A stretch of DNA of 34,216 bases from an uncultured Lachnospiraceae bacterium. Its GTDB lineage: Bacteria > Bacillota > Clostridia > Lachnospirales > Lachnospiraceae. Made by a program: the position numbers and the translations under genes. The number at the start of each line of letters is the position of its first letter. The stretch's first letter is position 1. Below the pieces are notes generated by a model. That model did no database searches and was not told the origin of the DNA. It saw only the letters and a program-made list of their open reading frames with translations. Positions 1-8,508 of this stretch are shown here, piece after piece. Where the stretch lies: positions 1-34,216 of the forward strand of contig CANREE010000023.1 in the NCBI GenBank assembly GCA_947629545.1, in the 5' to 3' direction.

Positions 1-77
1 GCTGGAGATCTCCTGCTCAGGCACTAAAAGATTACAGGGCTGCACAGTGTAACACATGATTGACAAACATACAATTT

Positions 78-2381
78 TTAATCAAGCAAATTACGATAAT
101 ACGGCCAATACAGATCGTAATTACTGACGATCACATTGTTGCTGGAACTGCCGCGTTCATGGATCACATACATGGTTCCGTCAGGAGCCCAGGCCAAAAA
201 CAGGCATACATGGGCATCGTCACCGGTTCGGACGATATAATCACCGGGTTTTAGTTCGGAGCGGTCGACCTGTTTTCCGAGAGCGTACAGGCCGGATGTG
301 CTTTCATATGGCAGATGCCGGCCCAGTGCCGTCCAGTAGAGCCAGGCGATCCAGCCGGAACAATCCAGTCCGCGCAGGCTCCTGCCGTTTTCGTCCGGCA
401 GGATCGGCGTTCCGAAGCCGTTTCCGTCATAGCCCGGACCATAAGGTTTGCCGCCCCAGTAATAAGGAATACAGCCGACAGACTGCAGCGCAAGTTCTAC
501 CAGTGCGCGTCTTTCAGCGCTCGTATCTTCCGGAAGCATATCCATGTAATATTCGATCTCTGCCTTTGAAAGCGGATTCTGGATATACATACTTTCATGT
601 ACGGTAAGACCATAAAGATCATACCAGTCCTGACTGAGCAGATCCTGAACGCAGCGTTTCCGAAGCATGGACCAGCCTTTCCATGACTCTGTATAGTTTT
701 TGTCGGAATTGCTTCTCTCATCGAGCTGAAGCAGGTTTCGGCTCTCCTCTTTAAGGCCGATGATCGTTGCGCGGATCGTCAGATTGATATGGCCTTCGCA
801 TATGGATTCCGATTTTGTGGACGGAACTATTTTTACAGCCGGCTGTTGTTGTGCCGGCTTGGTTTCTGTCGCCTGCGGCTCAAAACCTTGCGTCGGCTGG
901 GCTTCTGCTATCGCCTCTGTCTCAGGGCTCTGCGTCGGCTGGGTTTCTGCTGTTGCCTCCTGCGGCTCTGGACTCTGCGTCGGCTGGGCTGTTGCCTGCG
1001 GCTCGGGACTCTGTGCCGGCTGCGTTTCTGTCTGCCCAGCTTCTGCAGCCAGCGATTGTTTCCTTTGCGCATCGCGCGCCTTCGCTTCATCGATCGATAC
1101 CGGACCGGAAAAATTTCCTGATACAGTGCTCTCTTCTGTTTCTGCCGGCGGAAGTGTTTCCTCCGGCGGCAGCGAGTCTGTCTGCTCTTCCGTTGCTGCA
1201 TCTCCAGGCGCGGCACCTTCAGGTGCCCTGATGGGACTTAAGTATACCATGGAACCCAAAGGACTTTTCGGCGTCTCATCATTGACAGAGATTGTTTCCT
1301 GTGGAGTTCCTTCGAAAGGCTCTTCCGAAGCCGGGGCTGCTGTTTCGGGTATCGCAGGTGATGTTTCCGGAACGGTCTCTTCCGCATACGTTTCCGTCGT
1401 TGTCTCAGCGGCGGCTGTCGTTGTAGGATTTATATATTTTCTGGGCCCCACAGGTCCGACTGTCCCAGAAGATGAGGAGTTCTTCGAACCGGATGCAGAG
1501 GATTCTGCAGCTGACGCTTCAGCCTGGATATCTTCTGCTCCCGGATTGGCCCAGGATGCATCGGAATCGTCCTCTATATAATAATTGTCCTTATATTTGC
1601 ACGGACCATCGCAGTAATAGACATTGCCGATAGAGACGCTGTATTTGTGGGAGGCCTTCCAAAGATCCTCCACATATTGAAGAAACTCGTCTAACGATTC
1701 GAACGGCTCAAAATACGCATATACACTTGCCATGGACAGGATTTCTTTGGCATTGGAATAGCCGCTGATCGGATTGCCGTCTCCATTAAAAAACAGCAGG
1801 CCGACATTGGTCCAGTCCGAGTAGCGATCGATTTTCTCATCCGCGCGTCCAAGATTGGCCGCAAGCGTTCCCGGCGATATGGATCTGTTGGAATACATCT
1901 GTGCGACCCAGTCCTGATCCATTTGCATCAGTTTATGGAATGCGATACCGGCATAACTGCCCGCCGGATCCATAGAAGCATCCGAAGTATATTCGTATAC
2001 CATATTAAGCCTGGAAGGCGACGGATCTGCCATTGCCATTTGTTCAGCCGCAGACAGCTCCGGCTGAGCGACAGTCTCCGCCTGTACGGAATTATCTGCA
2101 TATGCTGCAGAGCCATTTTCTTCTTCATCAGAGGGCTCTGTGTCAGTGAGAATGCCGTTTGATGGCGCGGTGTCTGTCTGCTTCAGGGATCCGCCTGCAT
2201 TTGCAGGAGGTGCAGAGACCTCGGAAGATCTCTCCACATCCGTCCATGGCCAGGGATTTTGACATGTGCCTGCCATTGTGCAACACAAAATAGAGACGAC
2301 CAGCATAACGGCTATTTCTGCGGCCGCTTTCTGCCGGATCGTCCCCAGCTTGTTTTTCATATCTATGTAAAATCGGATCAT
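78..2381 (-). CDS. Secreted NlpC/P60-like (C40) cell-wall hydrolase with long low-complexity stalk
   Basis: A 767-residue exported protein. A hydrophobic signal/anchor segment lies at about residues 20-40. An acidic and Ser/Thr/Pro-rich region follows, including Gln/Pro/Glu/Thr repeats at about 450-560. The C-terminal domain (about 626-767) resembles NlpC/P60 papain-like peptidases: Cys674 sits in LDCSGW, His724 in DAHVCLFL and His741 in VIHE, the expected Cys-His-His order. Members of this family cleave peptide stems of peptidoglycan outside the membrane. Residues 130-260 form a second globular region that I do not recognise. It is the last gene of the envelope cluster, 17 bp downstream of a cytidylate-kinase-like gene. 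The start at 2381 has GGAG about 13 nt upstream, which is rather far. The Met at residue 8 is a possible but RBS-poor alternative. The enzyme class is fairly secure; the substrate is inferred. Confidence 0.82.
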   Translation of the reverse strand: MIRFYIDMKNKLGTIRQKAAAEIAVMLVVSILCCTMAGTCQNPWPWTDVERSSEVSAPPANAGGSLKQTDTAPSNGILTDTEPSDEEENGSAAYADNSVQAETVAQPELSAAEQMAMADPSPSRLNMVYEYTSDASMDPAGSYAGIAFHKLMQMDQDWVAQMYSNRSISPGTLAANLGRADEKIDRYSDWTNVGLLFFNGDGNPISGYSNAKEILSMASVYAYFEPFESLDEFLQYVEDLWKASHKYSVSIGNVYYCDGPCKYKDNYYIEDDSDASWANPGAEDIQAEASAAESSASGSKNSSSSGTVGPVGPRKYINPTTTAAAETTTETYAEETVPETSPAIPETAAPASEEPFEGTPQETISVNDETPKSPLGSMVYLSPIRAPEGAAPGDAATEEQTDSLPPEETLPPAETEESTVSGNFSGPVSIDEAKARDAQRKQSLAAEAGQTETQPAQSPEPQATAQPTQSPEPQEATAETQPTQSPETEAIAEAQPTQGFEPQATETKPAQQQPAVKIVPSTKSESICEGHINLTIRATIIGLKEESRNLLQLDERSNSDKNYTESWKGWSMLRKRCVQDLLSQDWYDLYGLTVHESMYIQNPLSKAEIEYYMDMLPEDTSAERRALVELALQSVGCIPYYWGGKPYGPGYDGNGFGTPILPDENGRSLRGLDCSGWIAWLYWTALGRHLPYESTSGLYALGKQVDRSELKPGDYIVRTGDDAHVCLFLAWAPDGTMYVIHERGSSSNNVIVSNYDLYWPYYRNLLD
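850..1040 (-). repeat. In-frame tandem repeats encoding Gln/Pro/Glu/Thr-rich linker
   Basis: A variant of TGCGTCGGCTGG recurs at about 850, 889, 931, 976 and 1012. The spacings are 39, 42, 45 and 36 bp, all multiples of three. The repeats encode QPTQSPEPQ-like units in the stalk of the NlpC/P60-like protein. Copy number in such repeats often varies between strains; a cell-wall spacer role is inferred. Confidence 0.8.
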
Positions 2382-2400
2382 ATTAACCCAGAATCTCCTG

Positions 2401-3033
2401 CTATCTCATGTTCTCCGCTTTCATACGTGCAAACTCGCTGATCAGCTTGACTGCGCCCTCTAAGCCGATATCACTGCTGTTAATACACAGATCATAATTC
2501 CGGGCATCGCCCCACTTCTTGCCAGAATAATAATTATAATAACTGGAACGGTTTTTGTCTGTCTTGACCATGATATCTTTGGCCTTAGAGGCATTCACAT
2601 GATGAAGATCCATCAGATAGGAGATTTTATCCTCCTCTTCGCCGGTAATAAATATCGTAACCTTATTGGGGAAATCTGCAAGCGCATAATCTGCACAGCG
2701 GCCGACAAACACGCAGGATCCTTCGGCCGCAAGTTTTTTGATCGTGTCAAACTGGGCCAAAAATACTTTATGATTGATCGGCATATTCATATAGGAGGAA
2801 GTATTATAGCCCATCGAATAGGTATCCATGACAAATGAATACAGAAAGCTTCCTGCGGACTTCTCATCATGCGTCTCAAATACTTCCTTGCAAAGGCCGC
2901 TGTTCTTGGCGGCTTCGGTCAACAGTTCCTTGTCATAACATTTGATCCCCAGCGTCTCGGCCAGCTTGTGGCCAATCTGACGTCCCTGACTCCCGCACTG
3001 CCGTCCAATCGTGAAAATAAAATTGCCTTCCAT
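2401..3033 (-). CDS. Cytidylate kinase-like family protein
   Basis: A protein of 210 residues beginning MEGNFIFTIGRQ. The glycine-rich TIGRQCGSQGRQIG segment near the N-terminus is the modified P-loop of the cytidylate-kinase-like family (Cytidylate_kin2). These are NMP-kinase-fold proteins common in Firmicutes and mostly of unproven substrate. A conserved KCYDKELL segment follows. The start at 3033 is chosen because GGGGAGGAG lies directly upstream. A longer reading from 3093 would place this RBS inside the coding region. It sits between rluA (85 bp gap) and the NlpC/P60 gene and is probably cotranscribed with both. True CMP kinase activity is not established by sequence, so cmk is not assigned. 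Confidence 0.85.
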   Translation of the reverse strand: MEGNFIFTIGRQCGSQGRQIGHKLAETLGIKCYDKELLTEAAKNSGLCKEVFETHDEKSAGSFLYSFVMDTYSMGYNTSSYMNMPINHKVFLAQFDTIKKLAAEGSCVFVGRCADYALADFPNKVTIFITGEEEDKISYLMDLHHVNASKAKDIMVKTDKNRSSYYNYYSGKKWGDARNYDLCINSSDIGLEGAVKLISEFARMKAENMR

Positions 3034-3118
3034 ATGCCCCTCTCCTCCCCACGAAGTGATTCCGCATGTATCTACAAAGAAATTATACATCAACCAAATC
3101 TGAAAGTATAGTACAAAA

Positions 3119-4036
3119 TTATGACATTTTCCTGAGTTTTTCCAGCAATTTTACAAAATACTCCGGAAGCGGCGCCTGAAATTCCATATACGCTCCCGAA
3201 CGTGGATGAATAAAACCCAAAACGCCTGCATGAAGCGTCTGTCCTTCCAGATCAAACGGGCATTTCGCCGGACCGTATACCGTATCGCCCAGCACCGGAT
3301 GGTGAATGGAACTCATGTGCACACGGATCTGGTGGGTCCTTCCGGTTTCCAGACGGCATTCTATATAAGTATAATTGCGAAAACGTTCTATAACACGGTA
3401 ATGGGTTACCGCCCGCCTCCCGTTCTTTACATGGACTGCCATTTTTTTACGATCTGCCGGATGACGTCCGATCGGTGCATCGATCACGCCCTCTTCCTCT
3501 TTTATAACACCGCAAACGACAGCCTGATAGCGTCTTGTGACCGTATGGTCTTTCAGTTGCGCGGCAAGAGAATTGTGTGCCAGATCATTTTTACAGACGA
3601 TTAGGATCCCGGTAGTGTCCCGATCGATACGATGTACGATTCCGGGCCTCATAATACCGTTAATCCCGGAAAGTTCTCCCCGGCAGTGCGCCAGCAGGCC
3701 ATTGACCAACGTGTCATCCGTATGTCCTGCCGCAGGATGGACAACCATACCTTTCGGCTTGTTTACCAGAAGGACGTCCTCGTCTTCATAAATGATGTCA
3801 AGTTTCATTTCCCGGGCCGGAATCTCCGGCTCTGTTGCATCCGGAATCTCGATTTCGATTCTGTTTCCTGCAGTGAGTTTATAGTTCGGTTTGACCGGCG
3901 CTCCATCAGCAAGGATTTCTCCGTTCTTCAGAAGTTTCTGAAGATAGGATCTGGAAAGCCCCTCATTTTGCCGGGCCAGATACTGGTCAATACGGACGCC
4001 GTTTCCATCCTCTCCCACCAGAAAATCGTGCGTCAC
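3119..4036 (-). CDS. RluA-family 23S rRNA pseudouridine synthase
   Basis: A 305-residue pseudouridine synthase of the RluA/RluD family, which isomerises specific uridines in rRNA or tRNA. An S4 RNA-binding domain occupies about residues 13-65. The catalytic domain follows with the signature HRIDRDTTG at 135-143, where Asp138 is the expected nucleophile, and the RTHQIRVH motif further on. The start is GTG at 4036 with AAAGGAG upstream. It overlaps the lspA stop by 4 bp (GTGA), implying translational coupling. lspA-rluA adjacency is common in Firmicutes. RluD-like is the closest description, but the exact target uridine cannot be deduced. Confidence 0.93.
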   Translation of the reverse strand: MTHDFLVGEDGNGVRIDQYLARQNEGLSRSYLQKLLKNGEILADGAPVKPNYKLTAGNRIEIEIPDATEPEIPAREMKLDIIYEDEDVLLVNKPKGMVVHPAAGHTDDTLVNGLLAHCRGELSGINGIMRPGIVHRIDRDTTGILIVCKNDLAHNSLAAQLKDHTVTRRYQAVVCGVIKEEEGVIDAPIGRHPADRKKMAVHVKNGRRAVTHYRVIERFRNYTYIECRLETGRTHQIRVHMSSIHHPVLGDTVYGPAKCPFDLEGQTLHAGVLGFIHPRSGAYMEFQAPLPEYFVKLLEKLRKMS

Positions 4037-4554
4037 GTCCGCTCCTTTCTTCTGCCAGGTATCATTAAGGCAATCTCTTCTTCACTGTAATACCCAAAGA
4101 AAAGAAGAAGAAACAGGATCCCTGTAGCGCAGGTCACATAACAGTCTGCCACATTGAAGATCGGGAAGTCGATCAATTTAAAATAGAGGAAGTCCACCAC
4201 ATATCCCTGACTGAGCCGGTCGATCAGATTGCCTGCGGCGCCCGAAGCGATGAAGGTGAGACAAAGAACCAGCGGCCAGTACCGGCCTTTTTCCGGCAGC
4301 GTCAGCAAAAGATAGAGAACGGCCGCGAAAACGAGAGCAGCGACAAGCAGGAACAGGGTCTGATGACCCTGCAGAAGCCCGAAAGCAGCTCCCTGATTCT
4401 CCGAATATGTCAGTTCAAAAACACCCTTCCAGAGGGCGAAGGACTCATGGCCCATGAGTTCGGATACGGCCTTCTGCTTGGTAAACTGGTCGAAAACGAT
4501 CAGAAAACAGAACAACAAAAAGCTTAGCGCCAGCCGGGTGATACGCCTGTTCAT
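4033..4554 (-). CDS. lspA: Lipoprotein signal peptidase (signal peptidase II)
   Basis: A 173-residue polytopic membrane protease that removes the signal peptide from diacylglyceryl-modified prolipoproteins. Four hydrophobic segments are visible. The two catalytic aspartates fall in the family motifs GNLIDRL (Asp112) and FNVADCYVT (Asp137). The length is normal for the family. GGAGG lies about 11 nt before the ATG, 19 bp after the aroB stop. The 3' end overlaps rluA by 4 bp. Likely clients in this window include the lipobox proteins at 9017-10036 and 25165-26082. Confidence 0.97.
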   Translation of the reverse strand: MNRRITRLALSFLLFCFLIVFDQFTKQKAVSELMGHESFALWKGVFELTYSENQGAAFGLLQGHQTLFLLVAALVFAAVLYLLLTLPEKGRYWPLVLCLTFIASGAAGNLIDRLSQGYVVDFLYFKLIDFPIFNVADCYVTCATGILFLLLFFGYYSEEEIALMIPGRRKERT

Positions 4555-4573
4555 AATAAGTCAAACCTCCGAT

Positions 4574-5662
4574 CTACCTGAGAACTGCCTGCAGTCCCTG
4601 CCGCATTTCATCCATGGTAACGCTCATGTCGATATAGGCGTCACCGATCGAACGCAGAAGGATAAAGCGGATCTGACCGCCATCCATTTTCTTGTCATTT
4701 CCGGCGGCCGCCAGTATTTCATCTGCCTGAATGCCCTCTACGGTCAGGGGCATACCGTATTCGGGCAGTAAACCGGCAAGATCCGCCGTCTCTGCTTTCG
4801 TCAGCAGGCCGCGCGATACAGATATATCGGCAGCGGCCAAAAGTCCAAGACCAACGCAGTGTCCGTGAAGCATGGAAAAGCCCATGCATTTCTCGATCGC
4901 ATGTCCCAGGGTATGTCCGAAATTTAAAAGCGCGCGTTCTCCCTGCTCCGTCGGATCGTTTTCAACGACCTGACGCTTGATCTCATCGCTGCGCCGTATC
5001 ATTTCCAGGCAGATCCCCTCGTCGCGCGTCAGGATCCGGGTACGGTTGTTCTTTAGCCAGTCATAATAATTACGATCACGAATCAATCCGTGTTTTATGA
5101 TCTCCCCCATGCCGGAACTGTACTGTTCCTCCGGCAGCGTACATAGAGTCGTTACGTTCGTATAGACAAGCTTCGGCATATGGAACGCGCCGACCATATT
5201 CTTATAGGCATCAAAATCCACGCCTGTCTTCCCGCCGATGGAACTGTCGACCTGAGAAAGCAGCGTTGTCGGTATCTGGATAAAAGAAACGCCGCGCAGA
5301 TAAGTCGCTGCCGCATACCCGCACAGGTCGCCGACAACGCCGCCGCCCAAAGCCACGAGCCAGTCCTTGCGGTCAAACCGATGAAGGATCAGATGTCTGT
5401 AAAGATCGCGGACGGTATCCAGATTCTTCTGCGCTTCCCCGGCCGGGAAAATGAACGTTGTGACCGTACCGCAGCAGTCCTTAAGAAGCCCGGCAACCGT
5501 ATCCAGATAAAGCTGCGCCACTGTCGTATCCGTTACAATACAGAGTTTTCGGCCTTCGAGTCCCAGCTTCGCAGTTTCATGCGCAAGTCCGTCAAAAGAT
5601 CCGGATAAGACGATATCGTAAATAGGGGCGTTCCCCCGGTGTACCGTTAGACGTTCGCCCAC
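4574..5662 (-). CDS. aroB: 3-dehydroquinate synthase
   Basis: The second enzyme of the shikimate pathway, converting DAHP to 3-dehydroquinate with NAD+ and a divalent metal. GGGVVGDLCGYAAATYLRG is the NAD-binding/active-site core. The metal ligands are recognisable as Glu in GMGEIIKHG, His in NFGHTLGHAIE and His in LHGHCVGLG. I choose the GTG start at 5662, preceded by GGGAGG with 8-nt spacing. This gives 362 residues, the usual family length. The upstream ATG at 5731 would add 23 residues with no match to the family. aroB sits between sepF and lspA, an unrelated metabolic gene within an envelope operon. Confidence 0.95.
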   Translation of the reverse strand: MGERLTVHRGNAPIYDIVLSGSFDGLAHETAKLGLEGRKLCIVTDTTVAQLYLDTVAGLLKDCCGTVTTFIFPAGEAQKNLDTVRDLYRHLILHRFDRKDWLVALGGGVVGDLCGYAAATYLRGVSFIQIPTTLLSQVDSSIGGKTGVDFDAYKNMVGAFHMPKLVYTNVTTLCTLPEEQYSSGMGEIIKHGLIRDRNYYDWLKNNRTRILTRDEGICLEMIRRSDEIKRQVVENDPTEQGERALLNFGHTLGHAIEKCMGFSMLHGHCVGLGLLAAADISVSRGLLTKAETADLAGLLPEYGMPLTVEGIQADEILAAAGNDKKMDGGQIRFILLRSIGDAYIDMSVTMDEMRQGLQAVLR

Positions 5663-5778
5663 AGGCAGTCCCTCCCTTTTCAGTAGTAATGAAAAACAGA
5701 CACTTTGCCCACCTCCGGCTTCTGCCGCCACGACAGAAGCACGGATACGGAAATGCCTGTTTTAAGATTCATCACGAA
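5663..5778 (-). other. sepF-aroB intergenic leader
   Basis: A stretch of 116 bp without a convincing gene. It holds a weak hairpin (CTTCTG...CAGAAG) and an RBS-poor 30-codon frame. No clear promoter or terminator is seen, so readthrough from sepF into aroB is the simplest model. Confidence 0.4.
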
Positions 5779-6306
5779 TTAGATTCGAAAATTAAGTCCC
5801 GATATGTCCAGACTGCTTCCACTGCCCAAAAGATCCTGGAAATCACCGGATAACTCTACGGATTCAGGCGTAGCAATGAAAATATAGTTGGATATCTTCT
5901 GCAGATTGCCGTTCATCGAATAGGTTGCGCCAGAGGTAAAGTCAATGATCCGCTGGGCCACTTCTGTCTGAAGTCCCTCCATATTCAGGACAACTGCCTT
6001 GCCAGCCAGCAGGTAATCACAAATCTCCTTGGCATCCTCGATCGACGTCGGCTTGATCATGGAAACTTCCATGCTGCGCTGCTTCATCGGAACGACCTTA
6101 GAGGATCGGCTGCTGCTCAGAAAACGCGGCTTTGGCGGCTCCTCCTCCTCGATATCGTCGTAATAATCATCATCCTGCCGCGCATTCCCGCTGAAGAGTC
6201 CCTTTCTTGCAGGCTTCTCATCCTCGTAATCGTCATCCAGGAAATAATCGTCGTCTTCATTATCCCTCAGCCGGATGCTGTCCATAAATTTGCCGATCAC
6301 ACTCAT
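5779..6306 (-). CDS. sepF: Cell division protein SepF
   Basis: A 175-residue SepF, the FtsZ-bundling and membrane-tethering partner of the divisome. The N-terminal region is highly acidic (DNEDDDYFLDDDYEDE) and forms a disordered linker. The C-terminal SepF domain at about 85-175 carries the family pattern: KPTSIEDAKEICDYLLAGK, VVLNMEG, then RIIDFTSGATYSMNG and IFIATPESVEL. The start at 6306 has GGGAG upstream and is only 4 bp after the yggS stop. yggS-sepF adjacency is the classic Firmicutes ylm order. The usual next genes (yggT, ylmH, divIVA) are absent and aroB follows instead. Confidence 0.96.
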   Translation of the reverse strand: MSVIGKFMDSIRLRDNEDDDYFLDDDYEDEKPARKGLFSGNARQDDDYYDDIEEEEPPKPRFLSSSRSSKVVPMKQRSMEVSMIKPTSIEDAKEICDYLLAGKAVVLNMEGLQTEVAQRIIDFTSGATYSMNGNLQKISNYIFIATPESVELSGDFQDLLGSGSSLDISGLNFRI

Positions 6307-6310
6307 TGTT

Positions 6311-7006
6311 TCAGTTCTCCCTTATTTGTCGTTCACCGAAAATTCCGGTGCCTACTCTTACCATGGTAGCACCCTCTTCGACCGCAACTTCAAAATCGCC
6401 TGTCATGCCCATGGAAAGAACACTCATAGTTACATTATCAATGTTTTTGCATTTTATGTCAATAAAAAATTGATGTAATTTCCGAAAAATTTCCCGATTC
6501 TCTTCAGCCTTCTCTACAATCGGAGCAATTGTCATCAGACCCTGCACGCTGACGTGGGGGAAGGAGGCGATCTCCATAAGGGCCGCTTCCGCTTCTTCTA
6601 AAAAAAAGCCATACTTGCTCTCTTCGCGCGCGACATTGATCTCCAGAAGGATCGGCGTTATCAGGTCATGCTTTCGTGATTCCTTTTCGATCTCACGTGC
6701 CAGCTTTACGGAATCGACGGAATGGATAAGGCACGCCCTGCCGATGACCTGCCGGACTTTATTTGTCTGAAGGTGGCCGATCATATGCCAGCGAATGTCC
6801 GCAGGAAGTACCGGTGACTTTGCAAGGATCTCCTGCACCTTGTTTTCCCCGAAATCACGTGCGCCTGCATCATAGGCCTCTTTCAGCATATCCGTCGGCT
6901 TGGTCTTACTGACTGCGATTAAGGTGACTTCCGACGCCAATCTGCCGGCCCGTTTACAGGCGGATTCCATTCGCGTACAGATATCGTGATAATGTTTTGC
7001 AACCAT
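6311..7006 (-). CDS. YggS-family PLP homeostasis protein
   Basis: A 231-residue single-domain PLP-binding protein of the YggS/YlmE/PLPBP family, involved in vitamin B6 and amino-acid homeostasis rather than a defined catalytic reaction. The PLP lysine is Lys34 in LIAVSKTKP. GENKVQE, WHMIGHLQTNK and the C-terminal SMGMTGDFEVAV...VRVGTGIFG motifs are all intact. AAAGGAGG lies 8 nt before the ATG. It is tightly coupled to sepF (4 bp gap), as in many Gram-positives. Confidence 0.96.
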   Translation of the reverse strand: MVAKHYHDICTRMESACKRAGRLASEVTLIAVSKTKPTDMLKEAYDAGARDFGENKVQEILAKSPVLPADIRWHMIGHLQTNKVRQVIGRACLIHSVDSVKLAREIEKESRKHDLITPILLEINVAREESKYGFFLEEAEAALMEIASFPHVSVQGLMTIAPIVEKAEENREIFRKLHQFFIDIKCKNIDNVTMSVLSMGMTGDFEVAVEEGATMVRVGTGIFGERQIREN

Positions 7007-7037
7007 AAACCGCCCTCCTTTTGGTCCTGAAAGAAAA

Positions 7038-8438
7038 CTACTGGTAGATCAGCTGATCTTCCCCGGATACCGACTGTGCATCCAATACGATATGGTCGTA
7101 AACGCTCAGGCCGTAACGGGTTCCTTTTTTTACGGTATAGAACTCGTCGTTCTGCGCAATGATCTCGATCTGCCTGAACACTGAGTAACCGCGGTTGATA
7201 TTATAGACACCGTTAAGCGACGCTGTCTGACCTATCTGAAAGCGGTCGGAAGAATCCGGTTTCACCAGATAATCCCCCGCATGGATTTCCCCATCTTCAT
7301 CGGTATCAATATAACAGAATTCATCCGTTGAATAATAAACCGTCGTTGGAATGAATTCTACCAGAGTCCCGTTTTCCGTGTAAATTTCCTTATTAAATCC
7401 CTCCTGGTCTGTATCGCCTCCTGTCGTCAGGTATGTTACAGGAACCAGATAGAAATTCTTTGAGGTTACGGCACTGACCGGGATCTTAAGTCCCTTCTCC
7501 ACATCCATTACGACCTGAAAATCAAGATAACGGTCCGAAATAAACTGCACCATGTAGCGGTCAAAATCCAGCTTCCCGTAATTCTGGCCGTCAGTTCCGA
7601 CGATCATGGAAAACGCCCCTTCGGTCGTCAAATCATGTCCGGGAAAACGTACCGTGAGGGATGAGGACTCCCTGAAATCCGATACATCCGTCTCCGACAG
7701 CAGAAAAATAAGCGACCAGTTGTCATCCGTGACCACCTTATAGATCGGTGTGCCCTGTTCTACAAGATCCCCCGCGTGTGTGATCGCGCGGGTATAGCTG
7801 CTCCGGTCAAAGACGGTTTCGGATATTTGCGCAGCCGTCAGATCCTCAAATCCGTCGATCGAATAGGAAATGATGCCGCTGACCGGCGTGTGGATCTGGG
7901 AGAAACTGCCGGAGAGTTTCCCGGACAATTCTTCCTCATTGTTCAGGGCGTTGAAATTTGAATACTCCATCACCATTGCTTCCAGAGAATATCTGGAATC
8001 ATATATCTGGTCAAAGGTCATATCGGAGTAAGAAAGGCTGTAAGCAGACAGGGCCTTCTTGATGCTGATCACATCCTGTTCGGAAAGCAGTTCCGCGGAT
8101 ACTGCGTTTTCTTCCAGAAGCTTTGCTACTTCGCCCGTCTCGGACATGGAATAGATGCTCGTCCCTGCCGCGGCCCGTTTCCCCTCGCGGACATAGTAAT
8201 TGACATAACCGCTCTGTTCGGCGAATTCTGTTGTTTCATCCCTCAGGATGATTCCGGTAAAGCTGCGGTCGCTGGCGATGGAGCCCTCTGTCACTTCATA
8301 AGGCTGTACTTTATCTCTGGTCCCGTACTGATAAACATAAAAGGCCAGATATACAAAAATTACGAAGAATATGATCATGCCGATGTTGATCCGCATCGGG
8401 CGCCGGTACTTTACGATCTTTTTGTTCTTCTTAGCCAT
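7038..8438 (-). CDS. HlyD-like membrane-fusion/adaptor protein of the division cluster
   Basis: A 466-residue protein with a basic cytoplasmic N-terminus, one transmembrane segment at about 19-37, and an extracytoplasmic region. The GYVNYYVREGKRAAAGTSIYSM and HAGDLVEQGTPIYKVV segments are the two halves of a biotinyl-lipoyl-like hairpin domain. A helical insertion and beta-rich C-terminal region are present, as in HlyD/MacA periplasmic adaptors. No ABC exporter partner gene is adjacent; the neighbours are yggS and sepF. The ATG at 8438 is chosen because GAGGAG lies 10 nt upstream. The alternative TTG at 8456 overlaps that RBS. A terminator-like hairpin directly precedes it. A role in envelope assembly or division is inferred from context only. 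Confidence 0.8.
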   Translation of the reverse strand: MAKKNKKIVKYRRPMRINIGMIIFFVIFVYLAFYVYQYGTRDKVQPYEVTEGSIASDRSFTGIILRDETTEFAEQSGYVNYYVREGKRAAAGTSIYSMSETGEVAKLLEENAVSAELLSEQDVISIKKALSAYSLSYSDMTFDQIYDSRYSLEAMVMEYSNFNALNNEEELSGKLSGSFSQIHTPVSGIISYSIDGFEDLTAAQISETVFDRSSYTRAITHAGDLVEQGTPIYKVVTDDNWSLIFLLSETDVSDFRESSSLTVRFPGHDLTTEGAFSMIVGTDGQNYGKLDFDRYMVQFISDRYLDFQVVMDVEKGLKIPVSAVTSKNFYLVPVTYLTTGGDTDQEGFNKEIYTENGTLVEFIPTTVYYSTDEFCYIDTDEDGEIHAGDYLVKPDSSDRFQIGQTASLNGVYNINRGYSVFRQIEIIAQNDEFYTVKKGTRYGLSVYDHIVLDAQSVSGEDQLIYQ

Positions 8439-8456
8439 AGAAGTGGTTCTCCTCAA

Positions 8457-8482
8457 AAAGAGCCTGTCGTGACAGGCTCTTT
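8457..8482 (-). terminator. Hairpin with T-run between P-loop gene and HlyD-like gene
   Basis: A perfect 12-bp inverted repeat (AAAGAGCCTGTC / GACAGGCTCTTT) with a 2-nt spacer. On the minus strand it is followed by TTTTTG. It has the form of a rho-independent terminator for the P-loop gene. It ends only about 19 nt before the HlyD ATG and abuts its RBS, so it could also act as an attenuator or processing site. Confidence 0.8.
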
Positions 8483-8508
8483 CGTATTCATGATTTCAGT
8501 ATTCTTAC

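Noticed and set aside
844-1040. CRISPR-like array
   Set aside because: The repeats are degenerate, in frame, with variable periods and no distinct spacers. They encode a protein linker.
760-1581. Plus-strand frame rich in Ser/Ala/Gly/Val and Cys
   Set aside because: Shadow of the low-complexity repeat region of the NlpC/P60 protein. There is no RBS and the composition is artefactual.
3034-3118. TATAAT-like box upstream of the cytidylate-kinase-like gene
   Set aside because: No acceptable -35 at 16-18 nt. The AT-rich gap alone does not prove a promoter.
5667-5770. 30-codon frame between sepF and aroB (minus strand)
   Set aside because: It has no RBS and no protein-like features. It is more likely leader sequence.
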